A stretch of DNA of 64,000 nucleotides from Pseudooceanicola nanhaiensis DSM 18065 (GCF_000688295.1 NZ_JHZF01000019.1:1-64000); one strand, 5' to 3'. Shown: positions 41,447 through 49,775, counted from the first letter of the stretch. The notes: generated by a model not told the origin, from the letters alone. Made by a program: numbers and translations.

Positions 41447-41502
41447 AAAAAGATGCGAGCGCAGGCTACAGGGCTGGCATGGCTATACGCCCTGCCCCGC
41501 GT

Positions 41503-42852
41503 TCAGGTGAATTCGAACTGCTCGAAGCGGACACGGCGAGGCGTTTGGCCTTGTGCTTTCAAGCCCTTGAGAATCCCGTCCTTCAGACCGGTTGGGCCGC
41601 AGAACCACAGATCGGCTTGCCGGATCGCGAAAGGGACCGCGCCAATCAGGCGCTCGGCCGTGAGCCTGCCATCGCGCGTCGTAACGACCACCTCGAAACT
41701 GAACCTCGGGTTGCGGGCAGCCGCAGCGCGCAACGTCTCTACGCCAATCGCCTCCTCTTGTGTCGGAACGCAGTAGATGAGGTGAATGTCGCGACTCTCC
41801 GCCTCTGTCAGGCTTTCCGCCCAGGCGAGGAACGGCGTGATACCGATGCCGCCGGCAAGCCATATTTGGCGCGCACCGCCCTTGCGGAAATTGAACCGTC
41901 CATATGGCCCTTCGACCTGCACGCGCGTTCCGGTCCGCAAGATGGCGGGCAGGCTTCGTGTCCAGCCACCCAACCCCCTGATGCAGAACGTCAGGGTGCC
42001 GTCAGGGCGCGGGGCGCTGGCAATCGTGAAAGGGTGCGGCTCGGACAGTCCTGCCTCTGGCGCGCGGAAGAAGGCGAATTGCCCCGGCCGCCACCGCATG
42101 GCCCGCCCCTCGGGGCGGAGGGTTAGCGTGGTGGTGTCCTTGGTCTGGCTGATCTCTGTGACGGTGAATTCTCTACGCCGCAGGTACGGGGCGACCAGCT
42201 CGGTGAATATCCACGCGATCACTCCGGCGATGCCGAATGTGTTCAGAAGCACCGAGAGCGATGGATCTACCTCTGTCGGCAGGTCGACGAAGAACTGGTG
42301 AAAGACCACGATTGCAAAAAGGGCCCCCATGAAACGATGGCTGAACCGCCAGATTTGATAGGGGATTTCCAGTGGGGTGAAGGGCAATCTCCGGAACCAG
42401 CTGACAGCAACCAGGGCAAGAAGCGCGTTGAAGGCAAGTTCGCCCGCCTCTTCACCAAGTTCACCAAGGGAGGTTTCACGCACCAAACGCTCGAAATCCG
42501 GCTCGATCTGCTGGTGCAGGATCATCAGGACCATTGCGGAAATACCAAGCCACTTGTGGACCCGGTACATGCGATCGAGACCGCCGAACAACGGCTCCAC
42601 CAGCGGCGGCCGTGCGGCGAGGATCAGGGTCTGTGCCATCGCGACAACTGCCGCGGCCCCGACGGCGATGCCGAGCGCGGCATCCGCACCATAAGTCGCA
42701 TAGGTGTTGAAACCGAGCAAAGCCGCCAGCAGGCATGGCAACGCAACCAGCACCGGGCCCGTCAGGGCTAGAGGAGAGTTTAGGGAAAGCCGGGAGAGTG
42801 GCGGCAGGCTCGGCACCGGGACAATACCGTCGCGACGCGCTGCATCAGTCAT
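41503..42852 (-). CDS. Ferric-reductase-like membrane flavocytochrome
   Basis: A 449-residue protein. The N-terminal 210 residues carry about six membrane helices with heme-ligand histidines in RVHKWLGISAMVLMILHQQ and WRFSHRFMGALFAIVVFHQFFVD, the ferric-reductase-like (FRD) pattern. The C-terminal part is an FAD/NAD(P) oxidoreductase: HPFTIASAPRPDG (FAD), GPYGRFNF, GGIGITPFLAWAE (NAD) and IHLIYCVPTQEEA. It should pass electrons from NAD(P)H through FAD and heme to an acceptor outside the membrane, perhaps Fe(III). The ATG at 42852 (MTDAARRDG) overlaps the PepSY stop by 8 bp and is preferred over the upstream in-frame ATG. Confidence 0.85.
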   Translation of the reverse strand: MTDAARRDGIVPVPSLPPLSRLSLNSPLALTGPVLVALPCLLAALLGFNTYATYGADAALGIAVGAAAVVAMAQTLILAARPPLVEPLFGGLDRMYRVHKWLGISAMVLMILHQQIEPDFERLVRETSLGELGEEAGELAFNALLALVAVSWFRRLPFTPLEIPYQIWRFSHRFMGALFAIVVFHQFFVDLPTEVDPSLSVLLNTFGIAGVIAWIFTELVAPYLRRREFTVTEISQTKDTTTLTLRPEGRAMRWRPGQFAFFRAPEAGLSEPHPFTIASAPRPDGTLTFCIRGLGGWTRSLPAILRTGTRVQVEGPYGRFNFRKGGARQIWLAGGIGITPFLAWAESLTEAESRDIHLIYCVPTQEEAIGVETLRAAAARNPRFSFEVVVTTRDGRLTAERLIGAVPFAIRQADLWFCGPTGLKDGILKGLKAQGQTPRRVRFEQFEFT

Positions 42853-43162
42853 CGTCGCGTCTCTCGTGATCCCGCTCGCGGCGATCATCCTCGTCGTCCT
42901 CGTATTCGAACTCGATTACCTCCAGCGTGGCCGGGTGGACAGTCACCTCGATCGCACGCCCCTCGGCATCCCTCCCGTCGATCTCGTAGCAGCCGTCATC
43001 GATCTTGATCCGGCGCACCGTCCAACCATTTTCCTCGGCCAGCATGGCAACAGCATCGCGCGGCTGCCAGTCGGCCATCGGCACGAAGCAATCGTCGTCA
43101 GCCAGCGCCGCGCCGGCCGTAAAGACCGCGAGAAAGCCGATAATTGTCAATGTCTTCTTCAT
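42845..43162 (-). CDS. PepSY-domain periplasmic protein, shorter copy
   Basis: A 105-residue exported protein starting MKKTLTIIGFLAVFTAGAALADDDC, signal peptide residues 1-20. PepSY core: WQPRDAVAMLAEENGWTVRRIKIDDGCYEIDGRDAEGRAIEVTVHPATLEVIEFEYEDDEDD, then a charged RRERDHERRDDD tail. Paralogue of 40942-41322. It is translationally coupled to the ferric-reductase-like gene and is the first gene divergent from the two-component system, typical of a sensor-linked, inducible periplasmic protein. Confidence 0.8.
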   Translation of the reverse strand: MKKTLTIIGFLAVFTAGAALADDDCFVPMADWQPRDAVAMLAEENGWTVRRIKIDDGCYEIDGRDAEGRAIEVTVHPATLEVIEFEYEDDEDDRRERDHERRDDD

Positions 43163-43213
43163 GGGGCACACTCCTAGTGGCTCGCCTCTTGATGCCATTC
43201 ATGCGCCGCGAAG

Positions 43214-43263
43214 CTGACGGCAGCCTGAAGGGGCTCGACCCACAAGCTTCAGCTTCGTGTCAG
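43214..43263. promoter_or_regulatory. Paired inverted 17-bp sites between PepSY gene and response regulator
   Basis: CTTCAGGCTGCCGTCAG (minus strand, 43214-43230) and CTTCAGCTTCGTGTCAG (plus strand, 43247-43263), starts 33 bp apart, lie about 50 bp upstream of both divergent genes. They match the pair at 41368-41416 and are the best candidates for binding by the adjacent response regulator. Confidence 0.6.
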
Positions 43264-43307
43264 CCAGACGGATCATGGAGGGACATCAGGAAAGGACGGG
43301 TACGACC

Positions 43308-43967
43308 ATGCGCATATTGCTGATCGAGGACGACACGACTCTTGGCGCTGCCGTGCGCGACCAGATCGCAGCTGATGGCCAGTCAGTAGACTGGGTCACG
43401 CGGCTAGACGCGGCGGCAGACGCGATGAGCGCAACCTCTTACGACCTGCTCCTGCTCGACCTCATGCTGCCAGACGGACGTGGTATCGGGTTCCTCAAGG
43501 GCCTCAGGACGCGTGGAGACGTGACGCCGGTCATCATCCTGACGGCGCTCGACCAGGTGTCCGATAGGATCGAAGGCCTCAATGCGGGCGCTGACGACTA
43601 TCTTGTGAAGCCCTTCGACCTGTCGGAACTGTCGGCACGGATCGGATCGGTCGCGCGGCGCTACAGCGGCAACCCCAACCCGATCCTGACCCACGGACCG
43701 CTCGACATCGACCTTGCCGCGCGCAGCGTCCATCGGGATGGCAGACATGTGCCGCTGACGGCGCGGGAATGGGCGCTCTTCGAGGCCTTCCTGGCGCGTC
43801 CCGGGCAGCTCCTGTCCAAGGCGCAGTTGGAGGAGAAGCTCTACGCTTTCGACGCCGAAGTCGAGAGCAACACCATCGAAGTGCACGTGAGCCGCCTGCG
43901 CAAGAAACTGGGGAGCGCCATCATCGAGACCGAGCGCGGCATGGGTTACCGGCTGGGCAAGCCATGA
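43308..43967 (+). CDS. OmpR-family response regulator
   Basis: A 219-residue two-domain regulator. Receiver: RILLIEDDTTLGAAV with the acidic pair, phospho-Asp in YDLLLLDLMLPDG, Thr in IILTALD and Lys in DDYLVKPFDL. C-terminal winged helix: RSVHRDGRHVPLTAREWALFEAFLARPGQLLSKAQLEEKLY and VESNTIEVHVSRLRKKLG, OmpR/PhoB type. The stop overlaps the histidine kinase start (ATGATG at 43964). It is divergent from the PepSY/reductase operon and probably binds the paired 17-bp sites. The start at 43308 follows a GGACGGG box; an earlier ATG at 43257 is less likely. Confidence 0.88.
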   Translation: MRILLIEDDTTLGAAVRDQIAADGQSVDWVTRLDAAADAMSATSYDLLLLDLMLPDGRGIGFLKGLRTRGDVTPVIILTALDQVSDRIEGLNAGADDYLVKPFDLSELSARIGSVARRYSGNPNPILTHGPLDIDLAARSVHRDGRHVPLTAREWALFEAFLARPGQLLSKAQLEEKLYAFDAEVESNTIEVHVSRLRKKLGSAIIETERGMGYRLGKP

Positions 43968-45331
43968 TGTGGCCATCCAGCCTTCAGGTACGGCTCGGCT
44001 TGTCACTCGGCCTTGTGCTGACGATCCTCTGGCTCGCCGCCGCCACGGTTACCGCGGTGATCGTTCGGGGCGAGATGGACGAGGTCTTCGACAGCGCCCT
44101 GCGCGAAACCGCCGAGCGCATCCTTCCGCTGGCCGTGACCGACATCGTCGGCCGAGAAGATCAGGGTGTGACGCAGCGCCTCGCGCCGATCCGGGAGCAT
44201 GACGAGTTCTTCACCTACATCGTACGCGATGCCGAGGGACGCATTTTGCTGCAATCCCATGCGGCGGACCCTGCCGTGTTCCCTCCATACGACGGGCCGG
44301 GATTTGGGCAGAACGCCACACATCGCCTCTACAGCGACGCGGCGCTCCAGGGGACGATCAGCATCACCGTGGCCGAACCGTTGGCGCATCGCGCATCGGT
44401 TGCTCTTGAAATCCAGATGGGCCTCGGCCTGCCGCTGCTGGTCGTGCTGCCGTTGGCGCTCGCGTCGATTATTCTCGCTGTGCGCTTTAGCCTCGCCCCT
44501 CTCCATCGGTTCCGTACGCGGCTTGAAGCGCGCGGCGTGCGCGACCTGTCAGAAGTACCCGCGGCCGACCTGCCGACCGAAATCGGACCGCTGGCCGCAA
44601 CCTTGAACAGCCTTTTGGCTCGGTTGCGCGACGCGTTCGAGGCTGAGCGAAGTTTTGCAGCCAATGCGGCTCATGAACTAAGGACACCATTGGCGGGCGC
44701 TATCGCCCAGGCGCAGCGACTGCGGTCAGAGACCAAAGATCCGACCATCGACGCCCGTGCCGCCGAGATCGAGGCAACGCTCAAGCGTCTCACTCGGCTT
44801 TCCGAGCGTCTCCTGCAGCTTGCGCGGGCGGAAGGCGGTAGACTTCGGATGGACCAGAGCGCTGATGTCAGAACCATCACTCGGGTCGTGGTGGAAGATA
44901 TCGCGCGCACCACAGAGAACGGGCGCCTTACGTTGAACTTGCCGGACACGCCTGTCTTGTCTGATATCGACCCCGACGCATTAGGAATTCTGTGCCGGAA
45001 TCTGGTGGAAAACGCCCTACGCCACGGGGCGCAGAATGCCCCAGTCGCGGTTACACTCACGAGCGAGGGGCAGTTGATCGTGGCGAACGAGGGCCCCGCG
45101 GTAGCAACCGAAACACTCGAACGCCTGACAGGGCGCTTCGAGAGGGCAGATGCAAAAACTGATGGTAGCGGGCTTGGCCTCGCTATCGTCTCAGCCATCG
45201 CAGAACGGATCGAAACCTCTCTCTTGCTCCAGTCACCACGTCCCGGTGAAACTTCTGGATTTCAGGCATCCGTCAGATTGCCAACGGATGCTCCAAATGC
45301 CCATGTGAAAGATCGGGAGCATTGGCCTTGA
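43964..45331 (+). CDS. Sensor histidine kinase
   Basis: A 455-residue membrane kinase. Helix 1 is VRLGLSLGLVLTILWLAAATVTAV; a periplasmic loop of about 125 residues follows; helix 2 is GLGLPLLVVLPLALASIILAV. Then a HAMP-like segment, the H-box FAANAAHELRTPLAGAIAQAQRL with the phospho-His, the N-box NLVENALRHGAQNA and the G-box DGSGLGLAIVSAI. Partner of the OmpR-family regulator just upstream (4-bp overlap). The signal is not deducible; the linked genes suggest iron, metal or redox state in the periplasm. Confidence 0.87.
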   Translation: MMWPSSLQVRLGLSLGLVLTILWLAAATVTAVIVRGEMDEVFDSALRETAERILPLAVTDIVGREDQGVTQRLAPIREHDEFFTYIVRDAEGRILLQSHAADPAVFPPYDGPGFGQNATHRLYSDAALQGTISITVAEPLAHRASVALEIQMGLGLPLLVVLPLALASIILAVRFSLAPLHRFRTRLEARGVRDLSEVPAADLPTEIGPLAATLNSLLARLRDAFEAERSFAANAAHELRTPLAGAIAQAQRLRSETKDPTIDARAAEIEATLKRLTRLSERLLQLARAEGGRLRMDQSADVRTITRVVVEDIARTTENGRLTLNLPDTPVLSDIDPDALGILCRNLVENALRHGAQNAPVAVTLTSEGQLIVANEGPAVATETLERLTGRFERADAKTDGSGLGLAIVSAIAERIETSLLLQSPRPGETSGFQASVRLPTDAPNAHVKDREHWP

Positions 45332-45454
45332 AGTCTCACGTCGCAGCGCCCCGAGGGGTGCGGTGTCGATGATGGTTGTTGTAGACATGATTCTTCATTC
45401 TGAATGCGAGTAATCGCGCTCATCCCATTGATATTATTACACTATAGGGTGATT

Positions 45455-45475
45455 GGGGGCGGAATCTCCGCCCCC
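45455..45475. terminator. Hairpin between kinase and ParB-like gene
   Basis: GGGGGCGGA-atc-TCCGCCCCC: a perfect 9-bp stem with a 3-base loop, no clear U-run. It lies between the convergent kinase and ParB-like genes, 13 bp from the probable ancestral stop of the latter (45488). Confidence 0.55.
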
Positions 45476-45487
45476 CGCTGGATCACG

Positions 45488-45650
45488 TTATTCCGAGGCC
45501 AGCATCGACGCGCCTTCAGCAGGCAGGTCATCCGTCAGAAATGCAGGAAGGTCAGCTTCACTGACGCTGTCAGCCGCTTCGGCATCCGCCCCCTGCCCTT
45601 CGGCATGGTCCTCATCGTCAAGCGCCACGAGATCGTTCCGGCGCATGACG
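45488..45650 (-). pseudogene. Out-of-frame original C-terminus of ParB-like protein
   Basis: In the frame beside the ParB-like gene's last codons, about 50 acidic residues (NDLVALDDEDHAEGQGADAE ... ASMLASE) run to TAA at 45488 and stop 13 bp before the hairpin at 45455-45475. Coding-type composition and the terminator position indicate that this was the gene's real end before a one-base indel. Confidence 0.5.
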
Positions 45651-47249
45651 CTCGTCGACCAGCTTTGCCACCACGCTGTCCTTCAGATCGCTCGCCTGCG
45701 CCGGCATGTAGATGTGACGCACTGAGGCTTCGAGACAGCTTCCCGAAGCAGAGGAAGTGCGGAAGGTGTCCGTCACAATCTTCAGCAGCAGCAGAATCAA
45801 CGCCACGTCGGGCGAGCGCCCGATCGCTTCACGCAGCGCCAGCGTCCGGTGTGCCGTCAACTCGATTACGAGCCGCTCGGGCAGTGGCTTCAGCGCTCCG
45901 TCATCCTCATCCTCCGGCAGATCGCCGCCAATCGGCTGGCCTCCCGACATGATGACGGTTCCGGCATGAGCGGCACTGTCATAGCCATCGGTGAGATCAC
46001 GATCATCCCCCTGCCCCGCCACCGCAGGATCAGCACCATCCTGGACCGCTGTCACGTCAACCGGCTCATCCTCTGGACGCACATAGCCGCGATAGACGGC
46101 CAGCGCGCCGTAGCGGTCGAGCGTGACGAACGCCCCTGCCCGCCCGATCTCCTCCGCGTCGAAGATCAACGGCCGGGTCTCGATCTTTTCCATCTCCGTT
46201 TCCAACACGCCAAGCCGCGTGTCGATCCCGTCGGGGATTTCATCCTGACCCGCGTATTCCTCTTCCAGCGCCCGGTATTCGGCGAGCAGCTTGGCATGGT
46301 CCGCGCCTTCGTCATCCGTCATCGGTGCCGGATCACCTGACAGGGACCGCAGGCCGTGGCTGTAGCCGTAGGGCAGGTCAAGCGCGACCTCGATCCACTT
46401 CCAGCCCTCAACGGCAACCGTCTCAGCCTTGGCCTGGAGTTTTTCCGTCACCAGCCGATCGAGCAGGGCAGGGTCCTCGAGCCAGCCACCGTCATCGCCC
46501 TGAAAGAGGTCATGCAACATCGTGCCGCCCGCCGCTTCGTAGGCCTCAACACCCACAAAGACCGCGCGCCGGTCAGACGCCCGGACCGAGGTCTCGGTCA
46601 GCATGCGCCGGATCTGGAATGGCTCCTTGTTCCAAGATGAATGGATCACATCCCAGACCTGAACCTGACGCGCATGATCGGGGTTCACGGTGAAGGCCAT
46701 GAGCTGCTCCAGCGTCATGCCATCCTCGGCATAGACCTCAAGCAGGGCAGGGGCGACGGAAGCGAGTTTCAAGCGCTGCTTCACGATCTGCGGCGTCACG
46801 AAGAAGGCGGCGGCAATCTCTGCATCGCTCTGGCCCTTGTCCCTCAGCGCCACAAACGCGCGGAATTGGTCGAGCGGGTGCAGGGCGACGCGATGCATGC
46901 TTTCTGCAAGGGAATCATCCTCGGCCAGGATGTCGGACGCAGCATCGCGCACGATGCAAGGAATGGGCGGGGTCTTTGCCAAACACTTCTGCTTCACCAG
47001 CAGGGACAATGCTTGGAACCGACGGCCACCGACCGGGATCTCGAACTTGCCGGTCTCGGTGCCGTCGTCAGCCAAGACGGGCCGCACGCTCAGGCTCTGC
47101 AACAGACCGCGGCGGGCGATGTCTTCGGCCAGTTCCTCGACAGACACGCCAGCCTTGATGCGCCGCACGTTGGACTGGCTCAGGACCAGCTTGTCAAAAG
47201 GGATATCCCGCGAAGGGGACAGGGTGATTTTCCGGACAGCTTTCGTCAT
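45618..47249 (-). CDS. ParB-like nuclease-domain protein, C-terminus frameshifted
   Basis: A 543-residue ParB relative starting MTKAVRKITLSPSRDIPFDKLVLSQSNVRRI. The ParB N-terminal domain (LAEDIARRGLLQSLSVRPV, KFEIPVGGRRFQALSLL, LAEDDSLAESMHRVALHPLDQFRAF) and a helix-turn-helix (AEIAAAFFVTPQIVKQRLKLASVAP) are intact. Near 45645 the frame breaks: the present product ends DERHAPERSRGA, while the next frame continues MRRNDLVALDDEDHAEGQG ... LASE to a stop at 45488, which looks like the original acidic tail. The gene follows repC and the parS-like palindromes. A stray base in the sequence is possible. Confidence 0.75.
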   Translation of the reverse strand: MTKAVRKITLSPSRDIPFDKLVLSQSNVRRIKAGVSVEELAEDIARRGLLQSLSVRPVLADDGTETGKFEIPVGGRRFQALSLLVKQKCLAKTPPIPCIVRDAASDILAEDDSLAESMHRVALHPLDQFRAFVALRDKGQSDAEIAAAFFVTPQIVKQRLKLASVAPALLEVYAEDGMTLEQLMAFTVNPDHARQVQVWDVIHSSWNKEPFQIRRMLTETSVRASDRRAVFVGVEAYEAAGGTMLHDLFQGDDGGWLEDPALLDRLVTEKLQAKAETVAVEGWKWIEVALDLPYGYSHGLRSLSGDPAPMTDDEGADHAKLLAEYRALEEEYAGQDEIPDGIDTRLGVLETEMEKIETRPLIFDAEEIGRAGAFVTLDRYGALAVYRGYVRPEDEPVDVTAVQDGADPAVAGQGDDRDLTDGYDSAAHAGTVIMSGGQPIGGDLPEDEDDGALKPLPERLVIELTAHRTLALREAIGRSPDVALILLLLKIVTDTFRTSSASGSCLEASVRHIYMPAQASDLKDSVVAKLVDERHAPERSRGA

Positions 47250-47359
47250 CAGATCTTCTCCACGACGGGCGCCGGAAGCCACTCTCCCGATCTCATTTCC
47301 CGTCACCCTCAAACCAACACTCCTTTCCCTCTCGATGATCGTATGGTTGCCAAGAGGCG

Positions 47360-47377
47360 ACTTAACAGCTGTTAAGT
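47360..47377. promoter_or_regulatory. parS-like palindrome, site 1
   Basis: ACTTAACAGCTGTTAAGT is a perfect 18-bp palindrome with the central CAGCTG typical of repABC centromere sites. It lies upstream of the ParB-like gene. Confidence 0.7.
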
Positions 47378-47406
47378 CATGCCAACTGAGCACCGCGGCG
47401 TTGAAA

Positions 47407-47422
47407 CTTAACAGCTGTTAAG
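47407..47422. promoter_or_regulatory. parS-like palindrome, site 2
   Basis: CTTAACAGCTGTTAAG, a perfect 16-bp palindrome and repeat of site 1 46 bp away, overlaps the stop codon of repC. RepB is the expected binding protein. Confidence 0.7.
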
Positions 47423-48641
47423 CCGCACTTCGCCGACCGATCAAAGCCATGACCATCGGACCGCAAGAGAATTCGCCCGCCGCGGCCTTGGACGTCAGCG
47501 CCCGCAAGTATCCACCCGGTGATCTGATGTCAGAGAATCGTTCCAGCATGGCCACGACGACGATCGAGGCTTGCTCTGGTCCCATGCAGCGTTGCGCTTC
47601 TTCCCACGCGGAAACACTGATCCCCATGGCCGGCCTTACATGACAAGCCGCGTCGAAAAGTTGGTGCCAGTGTCGAATGTCGCCCTGATAGAAAGTCTTG
47701 AGCGAGGGACAGCCGGCGATTACCAGGTGGAGTGGGATTTTCGGCACCCGCCTCGTGTCAGACTCTTCAAGGTCAGCCACGGGCTCACCCGTATCATCAT
47801 CAGGCGCGCGTCCCGCCGCCTCGCCTTTTTCTAAGGCAGGTTCAAGATCTATAGATTCTTTATTTGAATTATGATGGTGACGCTCACATTGGGCATCATT
47901 GGTGTTCATTTCTTCTGTTTCAGGACCGTCAATCACATTACGCGCCTGGTCAAGAAGGGTCTCCAGTTCAGTCCGAAATGCCGACAGATCCTCAAGCGAG
48001 AGTTTGCGGCGAAGAGCGCGGGCGGTGAGGGCTGCCTTGTCGCGGAGCTGGTCCCATAGGCCAAGCCCGGGCTGGATCTCCTCGCCGAACTCCGCCAGAG
48101 CGGCCAAGTCGCGACGCATAAGGCTCACTACCTCCCTCAGTCGCCGCACACGGTCCTCGGCCTCACGCACAGCCTCTGCAGCCCGTGCAATTTCCTCGGC
48201 CCGGCAATAGAGCGGGGAGAGATCAAAGCCGAAGGCCACCCGATCTTCGCCACGCTTGCGCACATACCGCTTCCCATTGGGGCTATCGCGCCGCATGAGC
48301 AAGCGTGCCTCTACCAACCGGGCGAGGTGACGGCGCATCGTCGAGCAAGGCATGCCGTTCAGCCGCTCGCAGATCGCCTTGTTGGATGGGAAGACGACCA
48401 TTTCGGTGTTCCCGCCAAGCGCATCGTCCGGAAAAAAGCTGAGAAGTCCCTGAAGAACGGTCAGATCGCGCTCGGAAACCCCGAAGGCGGCCTGTGCCTT
48501 GGACAGCTCACGGAGGAGCTCCCACTTGTTGACGGGCTTGCCGGGAACAGACGCCTCAGGACGCTCGACCACGCGCAGATGGGCGTGCGAGATCGGCCGC
48601 ATAAACGGCGAAATCGGTGTGTAATCCATGATGTCATTCAC
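47418..48641 (-). CDS. repC: RepC replication initiator
   Basis: A 407-residue RepC, the initiator of repABC plasmids. The N-terminal DNA-binding half is recognisable (KWELLRELSKAQAAFGVSERDLTVLQGLLSFFPDD...VFPSNKAICERLNGMPCSTMRRHLARLVEARLLMRRDSPNGKRYVRK), followed by a central helical region and the C-terminal SLKTFYQGDIRHWHQLFDAACHVRPAMGISVSAWEEAQRCMGPEQASIVVVAMLERF...GGYLRALTSKAAAGEFS. The origin normally lies inside repC. The start (MNDIMDYTP) lacks a strong ribosome-binding site; translation is probably limited by the ctRNA overlapping the leader. The stop is inside a parS-like palindrome. Confidence 0.92.
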   Translation of the reverse strand: MNDIMDYTPISPFMRPISHAHLRVVERPEASVPGKPVNKWELLRELSKAQAAFGVSERDLTVLQGLLSFFPDDALGGNTEMVVFPSNKAICERLNGMPCSTMRRHLARLVEARLLMRRDSPNGKRYVRKRGEDRVAFGFDLSPLYCRAEEIARAAEAVREAEDRVRRLREVVSLMRRDLAALAEFGEEIQPGLGLWDQLRDKAALTARALRRKLSLEDLSAFRTELETLLDQARNVIDGPETEEMNTNDAQCERHHHNSNKESIDLEPALEKGEAAGRAPDDDTGEPVADLEESDTRRVPKIPLHLVIAGCPSLKTFYQGDIRHWHQLFDAACHVRPAMGISVSAWEEAQRCMGPEQASIVVVAMLERFSDIRSPGGYLRALTSKAAAGEFSCGPMVMALIGRRSAA

Positions 48642-48679
48642 GAAGGCAAAATTTCCCTGGCCCGCGAATCGCTTTGCGC

Positions 48680-48708
48680 TTGCGGGAAAGGGGCCAGATC
48701 GCTACATT
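48680..48708 (+). promoter_or_regulatory. Promoter of ctRNA
   Basis: -35 TTGCGG (48680-48685), 17-bp spacer, -10 TACATT (48703-48708), on the strand opposite repABC. Confidence 0.6.
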
Positions 48709-48713
48709 CAGAG

Positions 48714-48798
48714 GTGCGAAAACTGAAGTTTTGTAGCGGGCTGGTCCCGTGCGAAACCTAAGAAAGGTCTCGTGAAGCTTGCTTCTCGGGGCCTTTTT
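48714..48798 (+). ncRNA. Counter-transcribed RNA of repABC (incompatibility RNA)
   Basis: Located in the repB-repC gap and antisense to the repABC transcript, as in all studied repABC plasmids. It starts about 6 bp after a good promoter, contains hairpins AAAACT-gaa-GTTTT and CGGG-ctggt-CCCG, and ends in a terminator: stem AAGGTCTCG / CGGGGCCTT (48764-48772 with 48787-48795; G-U pairs allowed), inner GAAGC/GCTTC, then TTTTTC. About 85 nt. It should pair with the repC leader and lower RepC synthesis. Confidence 0.7.
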
Positions 48799-48842
48799 CT
48801 TTTCTGCCTGTCTCGTGCCTCCTTTTTGATTGTTGCTCTTCC

Positions 48843-49775
48843 TCAGTCTTCCGAACGCTTCCAGCGCTCGTGAAGCTCGGTGATCAGCTGCGGGGCGTTG
48901 CCCTCAAGCCAGCTGACAAAATCGCTCTCCTCGGCCTTCAACTCGAGCTTGAGTTGCTTTCCACGACGTCCGATCGTGACAGTGGCGGCACCGACCCCCG
49001 GAATCACCGTGCCGGGCCGCCCGCGAGGGCGAGACGAGGATGTGGTCTGTTCGGGCTTCCCTGCAGCAGAGAGGACGGCCAAAAATGCATGATCGGATTT
49101 CTCGTCAATACCGCCTTGGTAGGATGTCTTGGCCTCACCCGCCAAAGCTGCAAGCAGTTCGCGATCGGCATCCGTAGCCCCCAGCAACTTCTTGAGCTCT
49201 TCCCACCTGGGCCGACCAATGCCCGGAGCGGCACCGATGGCGAGGACCAAGTCCTCCCCAACGGTGCGGACCACGCTTAACAGCTGCGACACTCCTGCCT
49301 CGGTCAGATTGAGAACCTCGGCGACACCCTTGTTAGTGCGTTCGGATGCGCTCAGATGGTCACCGTCGAGCAAGGCTGCGGCAACAAGCGCTCGTTCGAT
49401 GAAGCTTAGATCCCGCCGCTCCTGGTTCTCTAACAGCTGATCACGAAGTGCCTGATCGCCCTCCATCTCTGTGACAATGGCGCGGACCTTGATCCCAAGT
49501 TCTCTGCAAGCTTCCAGTCGACGACGGCCATAGATCAGGCTGTAGCGATCACCATCAAGCGGCCGGACGAGGATTGGTACTCGCTGTCCGTTCTTGGAAA
49601 TTGACGCCTTGAGGCCCGCAGTCTCAATCTGCAGCCTGTCATCGAGCCGACCTGTGGTTTCGATTTGGTCAGGCTCGATTTCGAAAACGCCGCCGCGCAG
49701 CCTGCGCCCTTCAAGAGCGTCGGGCGCGTTGCGCAGGGTCTGCAGTGGCAGTCCCAGTTTAGGCTTTCTTGCCAT
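48843..49775 (-). CDS. repB: RepB plasmid-partition protein
   Basis: A 310-residue ParB-family protein of the repABC type. N-terminal domain: IETAGLKASISKNGQRVPILVRPL, YSLIYGRRRLEACRELGIKVRAIV, LLENQERRDLSFIERALVAAALLDG. The helix-turn-helix is NKGVAEVLNLTEAGVSQLLSVVRTVG. The C-terminus is a dimerisation region (KLELKAEESDFVSWLEGNAPQLITELHERWKRSED). It binds parS, probably the CTTAACAGCTGTTAAG palindromes downstream of repC, and overlaps repA by 17 bp. Half-sites CTTAACAGCTG also occur inside the gene near 49277. Confidence 0.92.
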   Translation of the reverse strand: MARKPKLGLPLQTLRNAPDALEGRRLRGGVFEIEPDQIETTGRLDDRLQIETAGLKASISKNGQRVPILVRPLDGDRYSLIYGRRRLEACRELGIKVRAIVTEMEGDQALRDQLLENQERRDLSFIERALVAAALLDGDHLSASERTNKGVAEVLNLTEAGVSQLLSVVRTVGEDLVLAIGAAPGIGRPRWEELKKLLGATDADRELLAALAGEAKTSYQGGIDEKSDHAFLAVLSAAGKPEQTTSSSRPRGRPGTVIPGVGAATVTIGRRGKQLKLELKAEESDFVSWLEGNAPQLITELHERWKRSED

